Source: Prevotella sp. tf2-5 (GTDB lineage Bacteria > Bacteroidota > Bacteroidia > Bacteroidales > Bacteroidaceae). From it: 64,000 bases of DNA. A program made the translations under genes and the position numbers. The notes below the pieces were generated by a model. The model had not been told where the DNA came from and made no database searches. It saw only the letters and a list, made by a program, of their open reading frames with translations. The DNA is taken from NCBI RefSeq assembly GCF_900115435.1, contig NZ_FOWK01000014.1, positions 25,966-89,965 on the forward strand, written 5' to 3'. Shown here one piece after another: positions 17,274 through 23,817 of the stretch (within the stretch, counting starts at the first letter, position 1; every line of letters starts with the position of its first letter).

Positions 17274-17354
17274 TGAAAACAATTTCGAAGATAATAATGA
17301 ACAAATCAATTCTCGAGCAGGGCTCGCCTACCCGTAGCCTTTCAAGATTATGAA
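17274..17354 (+). other. Short open frame with a strong Shine-Dalgarno, unknown
   Basis: 26 codons (MKTISKIIMNKSILEQGS and on) preceded by GGGAGG five bases before the ATG, which is unusual in this lineage. No recognisable product; it lies in the 150-bp gap between two convergent genes and could be chance. Confidence 0.2.
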
Positions 17355-17365
17355 TCTCGGAAGAT

Positions 17366-18178
17366 TCATAAGGCATGTCCACCAGATACTTTAATGACTT
17401 GACCCGTTAGCATTCTCGCCTGCTCACTTGCCAGAAACAGAATTGTTTCTGCAATATCTTCCGGCTGAATCAGTTTACCCATAGGAATGACTGGAAGAAC
17501 AGACTGTTCCAAATCGGTGTCAATCCAACCCGTCTGAGTCGGACCTGGTGCAACACAATTGACGGTAATGCCGTACTTTGCCACCTCCAAGGCTATGCTG
17601 CGGGTAAGTGCTTCAATAGTAGCCTTACTTGCTCCGTAAGCTATCTGCCCGGCAAAAACCTGTGATGCATCGGTTGAAATATTGATGATGCGTCCATAAT
17701 CACCGCGATGGGTAATCATCTCCCTTGTCATCAGGATGCTTCCGCGGACATTGACCGCAAATGTGTTATCAATCACATTCTGAGTAATTTTCTCGATGGT
17801 GTCGATGCCGTCCATGTCACCATCGGCAGCATTGTTGACCAGAATATCGACCCTTCCGTATCGTTCAAGGACTTTCGAATAGATTTCCTTTACGGCAGCT
17901 TCATAGGAAATGTCGCTTTCCAGAATCATATAGTCGGCATTCATTTGCTTTAGCCTGCTCTCAACACGATCAGCATTGCCTGAGTTTGCCTCGAAATATC
18001 TGTCCGTGCCGTTCTTGTCAGTCTTCGATTGGTCGAACTGCCTGTAGATCCTCTTGTATATCAACACAACTTTTGCCCCTTCACGAGCAAAAGCAAATGC
18101 TATTGTTGCCCCTATCCCCTGTGGGTTATTTGCTCCTGTAATCAGAGCTACTTTATCATTAAGTCCGTAGTTAACCAT
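17366..18178 (-). CDS. Short-chain dehydrogenase/reductase (FabG-like)
   Basis: 270 residues, NAD(P)-dependent oxidoreductase with Rossmann fold. TGANNPQGIGATIAFAFA is the cofactor-binding glycine motif, DILVNNAADGD the NNAG-like motif, and the active site is INISTDAS...YGASKATIEALT (Tyr-x3-Lys, with Ser upstream). The C-terminus TGQVIKVSGGHAL is typical of the family. It is longer than most FabG proteins because of an insertion after the second strand (about residues 40-75). Last gene of the HxlR-YjbQ-SDR operon; substrate unknown. Confidence 0.88.
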   Translation of the reverse strand: MVNYGLNDKVALITGANNPQGIGATIAFAFAREGAKVVLIYKRIYRQFDQSKTDKNGTDRYFEANSGNADRVESRLKQMNADYMILESDISYEAAVKEIYSKVLERYGRVDILVNNAADGDMDGIDTIEKITQNVIDNTFAVNVRGSILMTREMITHRGDYGRIINISTDASQVFAGQIAYGASKATIEALTRSIALEVAKYGITVNCVAPGPTQTGWIDTDLEQSVLPVIPMGKLIQPEDIAETILFLASEQARMLTGQVIKVSGGHAL

Positions 18179-18208
18179 ATAATTACCTTCTTTTGTTTTA
18201 TCGGATTA

Positions 18209-18694
18209 TTATTCTCCAATAATTGTTACAACCAAGTCTCTTGGGCCGCCATAATTTCTGTACTCACAAAAGTAGATGCCTTGCCAAGTGCCGAGATTCA
18301 GACGACCATCGGTGATGGGGATGGTAATGCTGACACCGCTTAATGTCGATTTAGCGTGTGCAGGCATGTCGTCGGCACCTTCCAACGTATGTTCATACTC
18401 AGGACGGTTTTGACTTTGTCGAATTCCTCCTCGCTCGGAAGAGTTGATGCAAGCATCACTCTCCTCTCTCTCGTTCGTCATTTCAGGAACCAATCTATTA
18501 AAGATAGTCTCCATATCTACACGCACATCAGGATCACAGTTCTCGTTGATGCTCAGTCCGCAACTGGTGTGCTTCGTGAAGATGTTCACGATGCCCGTCT
18601 TCGGCAGCTTCGGCAACTGGCTCACTATCTCGCTCGTCACCAAGTGGAAGCCACGACGTTTCGGCTGCAGGGTTATTTCTATTTGCTGTACCAT
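18209..18694 (-). CDS. YjbQ/UPF0047 family protein with an in-frame palindromic insertion
   Basis: Members of this family have weak thiamine-phosphate synthase activity; the physiological role is unsettled. Conserved parts are NIFTKHTSCGLSINENCDPD, EYEHTLEGADDMPAHAKS and LNLGTWQGIYFCEYRNYGG. The protein is 161 residues against about 135-140 for the family. The excess is a block of about 27 residues (72-98, MTNEREESDACINSSERGG and on) inserted between FNRLVPE and EYEHTLEG, which are adjacent in relatives. The block corresponds to 18401-18481 and contains a hairpin at 18440-18463. The frame is kept, so a product is likely. It lies between the HxlR regulator and the SDR gene. Confidence 0.85.
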   Translation of the reverse strand: MVQQIEITLQPKRRGFHLVTSEIVSQLPKLPKTGIVNIFTKHTSCGLSINENCDPDVRVDMETIFNRLVPEMTNEREESDACINSSERGGIRQSQNRPEYEHTLEGADDMPAHAKSTLSGVSITIPITDGRLNLGTWQGIYFCEYRNYGGPRDLVVTIIGE

Positions 18695-18708
18695 ATCAGA
18701 TTCTTACA

Positions 18709-19053
18709 TTAATCTGTCACAACATCCTTGAAATGCTGCTGTCCCCAGGCTATTAGATCCGTAAGCACCGGCATGAGTGAACGGCCTGTATCAGTCAGGG
18801 AATACTCTACGCGGGGAGGAACCTCTGGATAGACCTCACGATGAACAAGGTGACTCTGCTCCAGATTCTTCAGCGTCTGCGAAAGCATCTTCTGGGAACA
18901 GTCTGTCATCAGGCGACGCATCTCATTAAAACGGAGGATGCCAGTCTCGCTGACGTGGAGCTGATAGAGCACCAACATTGACCACTTGTCGCCAAAGCGA
19001 CTCACTACATTGCGTATCGGACAAGCCAGATACTCTGCTTTTATATCTGCCAT
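18709..19053 (-). CDS. HxlR-family transcriptional regulator
   Basis: 114 residues, winged helix. The family signature is complete: CPIRNVVSRFGDKWSMLVLYQL with the sensing cysteine (Cys11) before it, then RFNEMRRLMTDCSQKMLSQTLKNLEQSHLVHREVYPEVPPRVEY in outline, and TGRSLMPVLTDLIAWGQ. HxlR proteins often respond to thiol or electrophile stress. It heads a minus-strand operon with YjbQ (15 bp gap) and the SDR gene, and faces a divergent cupin gene across a region with a 10-bp inverted repeat (19165-19193), the likely operator. Confidence 0.9.
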   Translation of the reverse strand: MADIKAEYLACPIRNVVSRFGDKWSMLVLYQLHVSETGILRFNEMRRLMTDCSQKMLSQTLKNLEQSHLVHREVYPEVPPRVEYSLTDTGRSLMPVLTDLIAWGQQHFKDVVTD

Positions 19054-19070
19054 AATTATAGAATTTTCGA

Positions 19071-19078
19071 CAAAGGTA
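19071..19078 (-). promoter_or_regulatory. -7 box of the HxlR operon
   Basis: TACCTTTG on the minus strand, 17 bp before the ATG at 19053. No good -33 is present at 19098-19102. ACTTTTTG immediately upstream repeats half of the inverted repeat at 19165-19193, which suggests autoregulation. Confidence 0.55.
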
Positions 19079-19164
19079 GCAAAAAGTTACTAACTAACGG
19101 CATTATACTATGTTAATCTGAGTTAAAGTGCATTTTGCGGAACTGCGATAACATCCCAATTCCT

Positions 19165-19193
19165 ACTTTTTGGTAACTATCCCACCAAAAAGT
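19165..19193. promoter_or_regulatory. Probable HxlR operator
   Basis: Perfect inverted repeat ACTTTTTGGT (19165-19174) and ACCAAAAAGT (19184-19193), 9 bp apart, just upstream of the cupin gene's -33 at 19200. Position next to a divergent HxlR gene makes it the natural binding site. Confidence 0.6.
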
Positions 19194-19199
19194 GCCTTC

Positions 19200-19230
19200 T
19201 TGTGGGAATGAAAAATTCGCCGTACCTTTG
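19200..19230 (+). promoter_or_regulatory. Promoter of cupin-flavoprotein operon
   Basis: TTG at 19200-19202, 20-bp gap, TACCTTTG at 19223-19230; leader of about 36 nt. Confidence 0.7.
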
Positions 19231-19273
19231 CACCGTCAAAACGAAATAATAACATTTTAAACGTATAAGAATT

Positions 19274-19729
19274 ATGAAACAGATTGAGACAACAAAGAGT
19301 GGTAAGAATTACAAAGTGATTAACGTTGGTAAGTTCAGCGACCTGATGGACTATGAGCTTCCTCTTGGCCCGGACTTCACGCTTCATGGTAAGGTGTTTG
19401 CTGGTCAGGCCGTAGGCGCAACAGGTAGTGATCTGTCGTTCCAGACGCTCGTTCCTGGTCAGGACAGCGGTTTCCTGCATACCCATAAGACCCACGAGGA
19501 GCTTTACATCATTTTGAAGGGTGAGGGTATGTATCAGGTGGATGGTGAGCAGATTCCTGTCAGCGAGGGCAGTATTGTCCGCGTAGATTCTGCTGGCAAG
19601 CGTGCGCTGAAGAACACAGGCAGCGAGAACCTGACAATGATGTGCATCCAGTACAAAGCTAATGCTTTTACAGAGGCTGACAGTCCAATGGAGGATGGTG
19701 TGATACTACAGGAAGAACTGAAGTGGTAA
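19274..19729 (+). CDS. Cupin-domain protein
   Basis: 151 residues forming a single cupin barrel. The first motif is GSDLSFQTLVPGQDSGFLHTHKTHEELYIILKGEG (His, His and Glu as metal ligands within HTHKTHEE), and the second is the region around SIVRVDSAGKRALKNTGSE. Function cannot be deduced: such small cupins include quercetinase-like and isomerase-like proteins. It starts an operon whose second gene overlaps it by 7 bp, and it is divergent from the HxlR gene, so expression is likely controlled by that regulator. Confidence 0.85.
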   Translation: MKQIETTKSGKNYKVINVGKFSDLMDYELPLGPDFTLHGKVFAGQAVGATGSDLSFQTLVPGQDSGFLHTHKTHEELYIILKGEGMYQVDGEQIPVSEGSIVRVDSAGKRALKNTGSENLTMMCIQYKANAFTEADSPMEDGVILQEELKW

Positions 19730-20190
19730 ATCCTAAAGATATGCTCAACAAAGCACTACATTTTCTGAGCGAACACTGCGAGATTGCCTTGGCCACGTGT
19801 CAGGGCAATCTTCCTAAAATGCGCATCTTCCAGATTATGCGTCAGGAGGGCAATATGCTCTACTTCGCAACATCAGCCAAGAAAGCCGTATGGCAGGAAT
19901 TGCAGGAGAATCCCAACGTGGAGATACTGGCATACGCAGATAACGTGTCTGTCCGCTGTTCAGGTATGGTGAACTTTTATGTAGATGATGACACAAAGCG
20001 TTGGATATTCGATCACAATGACGTTCTCTCACGTCTCTACAAGAGCTACGACCAGTTGGAATACTTCTGTCTGCCCATTGCAGAACTTGACTACTTCGAT
20101 CTATCACCAACACCTCCCATCAATCAGCATTTCGACCTGATGGCAGGCGAAGTCGATAATGGTTTTGTGGGAGAAAGATTCAGTAAATAA
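19723..20190 (+). CDS. Pyridoxamine 5'-phosphate oxidase-like flavoprotein
   Basis: 155 residues with the split-barrel flavin-binding fold: IALATCQGNLPKMRIFQIMRQEGNMLYFATS near the start, then KKAVWQELQENPNVEILAYAD, both standard for the PNPOx-like superfamily. It lacks the C-terminal part of true PdxH, so it is more likely an FMN-dependent reductase or flavin-binding protein. The start overlaps the cupin stop by 7 bp, implying translational coupling. I would place it with the HxlR-controlled redox genes. Confidence 0.82.
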   Translation: MVNPKDMLNKALHFLSEHCEIALATCQGNLPKMRIFQIMRQEGNMLYFATSAKKAVWQELQENPNVEILAYADNVSVRCSGMVNFYVDDDTKRWIFDHNDVLSRLYKSYDQLEYFCLPIAELDYFDLSPTPPINQHFDLMAGEVDNGFVGERFSK

Positions 20191-20200
20191 TTAATTCTAT

Positions 20201-20232
20201 GAGGAATCTCAATATGGGTTCCTCGTTTTGTT
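20201..20232 (+). terminator. Weak terminator after the cupin operon
   Basis: GAGGAA (20201-20206) and TTCCTC (20219-20224) form a short stem, followed by GTTTTGTTT. Confidence 0.45.
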
Positions 20233-20241
20233 TATGTAACC

Positions 20242-20676
20242 TTAAAAGTTCCAGAATCCAGTACCAGTCTCAGGATCAAACTTCCTACCGATAGCACCGC
20301 CGACAGTTGGACGCAGTTCAATTTCGGCAGTGTAGAGAACGGTTGTGGCTTTCAGATGTCCTCCCGCCATTCCATGCTGACCGTTCTTCTTGAATGAGAA
20401 CAAGGCATGAGTATGATGGAAGAGTTTGCCGTCATCGTTTCTTACGACATTGCCGTTGAGTGATACCAATTCCAGCATCCCCTCTAACTGTTCAGTCTCA
20501 AAACTGCCAGTTTCGGGGATGAACACCTGCAGCTCTGCACTCTGACAGCCGCCGATTCCAGAGAAAACGGCTGAAGGTATGGATTCTTTCTCGCATATTG
20601 AGAGGAGGTTACCTATAATCTCATCACCTCGATCCATACGGATATAGTAGTTATCACCAATCTTTCTGTATTCCAT
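20242..20676 (-). CDS. PPC/DUF296-domain protein
   Basis: 144 residues from ATG 20676. A possible start nine codons upstream is ruled out because the -7 box TATCTTTG (20708-20701) places the transcript start inside it. The domain is the plant and prokaryote conserved (DUF296) fold: PSAVFSGIGGCQSAELQVF, LEGMLELVSLNGNV, and HTHALFSFKKNGQHGMAGGHL with the conserved histidines (metal-binding in bacterial members) and AEIELRP. Cellular role in bacteria is not established. Divergent from the DUF4250 gene. Confidence 0.82.
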   Translation of the reverse strand: MEYRKIGDNYYIRMDRGDEIIGNLLSICEKESIPSAVFSGIGGCQSAELQVFIPETGSFETEQLEGMLELVSLNGNVVRNDDGKLFHHTHALFSFKKNGQHGMAGGHLKATTVLYTAEIELRPTVGGAIGRKFDPETGTGFWNF

Positions 20677-20700
20677 CTTAATTATTTGTAAAGTTGGATG

Positions 20701-20738
20701 CAAAGATACGAATAATAAAGTAAAAATGAGTACCTTTG
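20701..20738. promoter_or_regulatory. Back-to-back promoters of the DUF296 and DUF4250 genes
   Basis: TATCTTTG on the minus strand (20708-20701) and TACCTTTG on the plus strand (20731-20738) diverge within 38 bp. They fix the translation starts of both neighbours at 20676 and 20765. Confidence 0.65.
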
Positions 20739-20764
20739 TCCTCCGATTTAATAAGAATTGTGAT

Positions 20765-20974
20765 ATGGACTACCTGCCGAAAGATCCTGCGATACTGGTT
20801 TCGAGCGTGAATATGCTCCTGAGAGACGAGGAGTTTGACACGCTGGAATCACTGTGCTATAACTTCGGAACGGAGACAAAAGATATAAAGGATTACCTAT
20901 ACGGCCACGGATTCGTGTACAGCGAGAAGCAACGACAGTTCCGCCCGATAGGATATGATACAGTAACAAAATGA
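20765..20974 (+). CDS. DUF4250-like small protein
   Basis: 69 residues from ATG 20765 (MDYLPKDPAILVSSVNMLLRD). An ATG at 20726 is in frame but lies upstream of the transcript start implied by the -7 box at 20731-20738. The pattern PKDPAILVSSVNMLLRD...LESLCYNFGTE...FVYSEKQRQFR follows the DUF4250 family, whose members are of this size and unknown function. First of four closely packed genes; the next gene overlaps by ATGA. Confidence 0.7.
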   Translation: MDYLPKDPAILVSSVNMLLRDEEFDTLESLCYNFGTETKDIKDYLYGHGFVYSEKQRQFRPIGYDTVTK

Positions 20975-21216
20975 TAACAAAGGATAGTATCGAGACCGCC
21001 TACAGTTTTCTGCATCAGAAGCAGCGAATCTATGTTCATTCCACACTTGACTGGCAGAAGGATGACATAGAGTTGGCCATTTCCGACTATGCCAATGACA
21101 TGAGCCAGGAACTGTATGATGCCTTCAGTGGTGGTAGGGCTGACTTTCTCCGTGACCACAAGCGGTTTCAGGAGGACATCACCAAGGCTGTTGAGATACT
21201 TGAAAAGATGCTATAA
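20971..21216 (+). CDS. Small conserved-looking protein, unknown
   Basis: 81 residues, mostly helical and acidic (DWQKDDIELAISDYANDMSQ, HKRFQEDITKAVEILEKML). No family recognised. It overlaps the preceding DUF4250 gene by 4 bp (ATGA) and the following gene by one base (TAATG), so it is certainly translated as part of the operon if that is expressed. Confidence 0.6.
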   Translation: MITKDSIETAYSFLHQKQRIYVHSTLDWQKDDIELAISDYANDMSQELYDAFSGGRADFLRDHKRFQEDITKAVEILEKML

Positions 21217-21752
21217 TGATTATGGAGAATTTTGAAGAGCAATTGAGAAAAGACCTGCATCAGTTCCTACTGAGCATGAAGGAGGTGGATAATAGGATGC
21301 CGGAGTGCCCTGATGTGGAGGAAAAATGGGAGGAGATAGCCAAGGCTTACATCCCAGACGGCATCCGCGAGTTTCAGGACTTCCCATCAGCCTCCCTTGG
21401 TTGGATGATGTATATCGGCATGGCCGTCGCCAAGTTCTGGGATGCTGAATGGGATATTTACTCGAAGATAGAAGACCTCTACGCCTACATGCGTGACAAG
21501 CGAGGTTACGACGCGATGGACGAATACATCCGCGAAGAAGTACTGCAGTTGCAATGTGTGGATTTCACCGTTCTTGAGAAGGTAGTGGGCGAATGTGCTT
21601 CACGGCTTTATAATGCCCTGATGCACCAGCGATTTGAACCAGGCACGAAAGAAGCCTTCAACGGCTTCGTTGCCTGCCTGCACCAGCTCTATCTCTTTGG
21701 AGCAGCCATGCAGTTGAAGCGGATGGGTTATCACATGACGAAAATGAATTGA
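21216..21752 (+). CDS. Conserved hypothetical helical protein
   Basis: 178 residues, predicted all-helical and cytoplasmic. Notable segments are YIPDGIREFQDFPSASLGWM, AVAKFWDAEWDIYSKIEDLY and the C-terminal LYLFGAAMQLKRMGYHM. I do not recognise a family. The start could be ATG 21216 or the ATG two codons on (21222). It sits in the four-gene run DUF4250-small protein-this-GlsB-like and is separated from the last by one base. Confidence 0.65.
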   Translation: MIMENFEEQLRKDLHQFLLSMKEVDNRMPECPDVEEKWEEIAKAYIPDGIREFQDFPSASLGWMMYIGMAVAKFWDAEWDIYSKIEDLYAYMRDKRGYDAMDEYIREEVLQLQCVDFTVLEKVVGECASRLYNALMHQRFEPGTKEAFNGFVACLHQLYLFGAAMQLKRMGYHMTKMN

Positions 21753-21753
21753 T

Positions 21754-22017
21754 ATGTTAGAACACATTGCAGATTTTACAGCTTGGCCAATACTGACAGG
21801 CATCTTGGTAGGTTATATAGCCAACCGCATTATGAGTGGTGAGGGCAAAGGATGCTGCATGAACCTTATCATCGGCATTGTTGGCAGCTATGTTGGTACT
21901 TTCATCAGTCATCTGTTGAACATCGAACTTTTGGGAAAAGGCTATCTCACCAATTTAGTATTCTGTGTAGTTGGTGCCGTAACATTTTTGTGGATTTGGA
22001 AAAAATTTTTTGATTAA
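21754..22017 (+). CDS. GlsB/YeaQ/YmgE-family membrane protein
   Basis: 87 residues with three predicted spans and the family's glycine-rich spacing: ILTGILVGYIANRIMSGEGKGCCMNLIIGIVGSYVG and a final FCVVGAVTFLWIWKKF. Such transglycosylase-associated small membrane proteins are often stress-induced; biochemical function unknown. Last gene of the run starting at 20765, followed by a hairpin at 22023-22047. Confidence 0.82.
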   Translation: MLEHIADFTAWPILTGILVGYIANRIMSGEGKGCCMNLIIGIVGSYVGTFISHLLNIELLGKGYLTNLVFCVVGAVTFLWIWKKFFD

Positions 22018-22022
22018 TTATA

Positions 22023-22047
22023 CTCACAAGGGGTGTCCCCCTGTGAG
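22023..22047. repeat. Hairpin repeat, copy 2 (possible terminator)
   Basis: CTCACAAGGGG and CCCCCTGTGAG pair around TGT. It follows the last gene of a plus operon and precedes the end of a minus gene, so it could stop both, but there is no T run. It repeats the hairpin at 12674-12697. Confidence 0.55.
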
Positions 22048-22064
22048 CATGAGTGCTGTGTTTC

Positions 22065-22769
22065 TTAGAGGGCGAACTTGTAACCTACTGTCAGTGTGAA
22101 TACGCTGTTCTTGCTGTCCTTGACGCCAACAAAACTTTCTTTGTTCACCTTAGTGAGGCCAATCTGGTAACGTGCGTCTATAGTAATAGGCACCTTGAAC
22201 TGGTAAGAAACACCTACAGGAATAGAGAAATCAAACTTCTTGTACTGGTCTTTCATATCGATAGTACCGTAAAGGTCCACCTTTCTATTAACGCCATCTC
22301 CTAATACGTCATAATTAGTTTCTCCATGTGCATAGAATGTAGAGGAAACAAGGAACCCGAACTGAACACCTGCCTTAACAGCAAAACCCTTGAAGATGTA
22401 GTAGTTTGCCACAATAGGAATCTTGATGTAGCCCAGAATATCGCTCTGGTTTTTGATCTTGATTTTCGCTCCTCCATCAAAATAATCAATGTCTTCCCAT
22501 CCACAGCCCTGAGTAGTGTAGTTCACACCTGCAGCAACGCTGAATTTCTCAGCAAACTGATATTCAGCCTCACCACCGATAATACAACCTACTCTCATCT
22601 TCTTTTTCAGTTCTACACCATCATCAAGGTCAAACGAACCTGCGTTTGTAACTGATGATATAACACCACCAACGTATGGCTGCAATGACCATGTACCTTT
22701 CTCAAACTGTGCGCTAGCACTTACTGTAGCCATAAAGGCGGCTACTGCCATCATCATAATCTTTTTCAT
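22065..22769 (-). CDS. Outer-membrane beta-barrel protein (OmpA/porin-like, 8-strand type)
   Basis: 234 residues from ATG 22769 with signal peptide MKKIMMMAVAAFMATVSASA. The frame is open 45 codons further upstream, but the promoter at 22809-22839 excludes that. The mature part alternates short beta strands with turns (WSLQPYVGGVISSVTN, FSVAAGVNYTTQGCGW, GFAVKAGVQFGFLVSS, FDSI-like strands) and ends in an aromatic-rich TLTVGYKFAL, the C-terminal signal of barrels. It fits the outer membrane protein beta-barrel (PF13568-like) group common in Bacteroidetes. Single gene. Confidence 0.85.
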   Translation of the reverse strand: MKKIMMMAVAAFMATVSASAQFEKGTWSLQPYVGGVISSVTNAGSFDLDDGVELKKKMRVGCIIGGEAEYQFAEKFSVAAGVNYTTQGCGWEDIDYFDGGAKIKIKNQSDILGYIKIPIVANYYIFKGFAVKAGVQFGFLVSSTFYAHGETNYDVLGDGVNRKVDLYGTIDMKDQYKKFDFSIPVGVSYQFKVPITIDARYQIGLTKVNKESFVGVKDSKNSVFTLTVGYKFAL

Positions 22770-22808
22770 AATATTGCCGAAATTTAAAGTTATTGTTATA
22801 AGATATTG

Positions 22809-22839
22809 CAAAGATAAATAAAATTTTTCAATATGCAAA
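22809..22839 (-). promoter_or_regulatory. Promoter of the beta-barrel gene
   Basis: Minus strand TTTG at 22839-22836, 19-bp gap, TATCTTTG at 22816-22809. Leader of about 33 nt. Confidence 0.7.
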
Positions 22840-22938
22840 AAGAGTAGGTTAAAAAGAACTGACAAGACTGACAAGGGACTGGCACCTGATTCTTTCGCCT
22901 TCATCGAGTCAATGATTAAGCCAATGGAATAAACAAAT

Positions 22939-22985
22939 CTCCGCCCCAGACAAAGAGCAGACTGTCTAGGGCGGAGTTTTTATAT
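22939..22985 (+). terminator. Orphan terminator-like hairpin
   Basis: CTCCGCCC (22939-22946) and GGGCGGAG (22969-22976) with an inner AGAC/GTCT pairing, followed by TTTTTATATAA. No plus-strand gene precedes it, so either an unseen small transcript ends here or it is left from a lost gene. Confidence 0.6.
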
Positions 22986-23070
22986 AATAAGAGTTATCAA
23001 TTAATAACGATGAGGCTATTTCCCTCTATGTCGTACTTTACAGGATGAGCGAAGGATATATAAATAGGGA

Positions 23071-23517
23071 TTTAACAGTTTAACAGTTAACAGTTGGTAT
23101 TATACAAAATACTCAACCAATGGCAGGGATAAAGTGTGACAGTTGTGACAGATGACAGTTAGTGAAAGTCAATGTTCTTAGGAAATCTCAAATCTCAGTT
23201 AACAATGGGCTATATCAAAATATCAAATATCAGTTTATTAAAATTAAAAAAATGTGATATCAAATTTATTATATATATAATATATATATTATATATATAA
23301 TAATATATATACATAAAATATGCGGTTTTTGCATGTTTACTTTCACTAAACTGATATTTGATATTTGATATAGACGCTGAAAACTGAAAAATCATCTTCG
23401 GTCAATCTCAAAACAAGTAACTGAGATTTGAGATTTGAGATTGATTTTCGCTAACTGTTAACTGTTAAACTGTTAAAAACCAACCCAAAAATTACTGTCA
23501 CAACTGTCACTGTCACG
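23071..23517. repeat. Large nested inverted-repeat island made of short tandem motifs
   Basis: Four left arms with tandem heptamer-like units: 23071-23095 (TTAACAGT type), 23133-23160 (GTGACAGTT type), 23183-23200 (AAATCTC type), 23211-23237 (AAATATC type). Each ends in CAGTT. After an AT-only centre (about 23265-23310) the complements return at 23347-23372 (fourth), 23417-23441 (third), 23452-23477 (first) and 23494-23517 (second). No gene is supported between 22770 and 23800. Confidence 0.85.
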
Positions 23518-23754
23518 CTAAAGTATGGGGCAATTTGATTCCGATGCCTTCTATCCCTTGTCGCAGTATCTGCCATCACTTGTACTAAAGGCTGGTATGC
23601 CTGATACTAAAGGCTGTTATACCCCTATGGGAGATACTGGAATACATCTTAACAGATACTAGAGAAGGGGGAAGGGTTAAGGGTTCACGGGTAAGGGTTA
23701 TGGGTTATGGGTCATGACCTTCGTGACCACTTGCAAATTTTTTCGATGCAAAAG

Positions 23755-23786
23755 TTTGGTGAATTGATAAATAGTCCATACCTTTG
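23755..23786 (+). promoter_or_regulatory. Promoter of the polysaccharide gene cluster
   Basis: TTTG at 23755-23758, 20-bp gap, TACCTTTG at 23779-23786; transcript start near 23793 fixes the flippase start after that point. Confidence 0.65.
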
Positions 23787-23817
23787 CCCCGTAAATAGAG
23801 CGCATGAGGCGATGACA

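Noticed and set aside
23210..23395. 61-codon open frame on the minus strand
   Set aside because: It consists of the AT-only centre of the nested palindrome (translation of Ile, Tyr and Asn runs).
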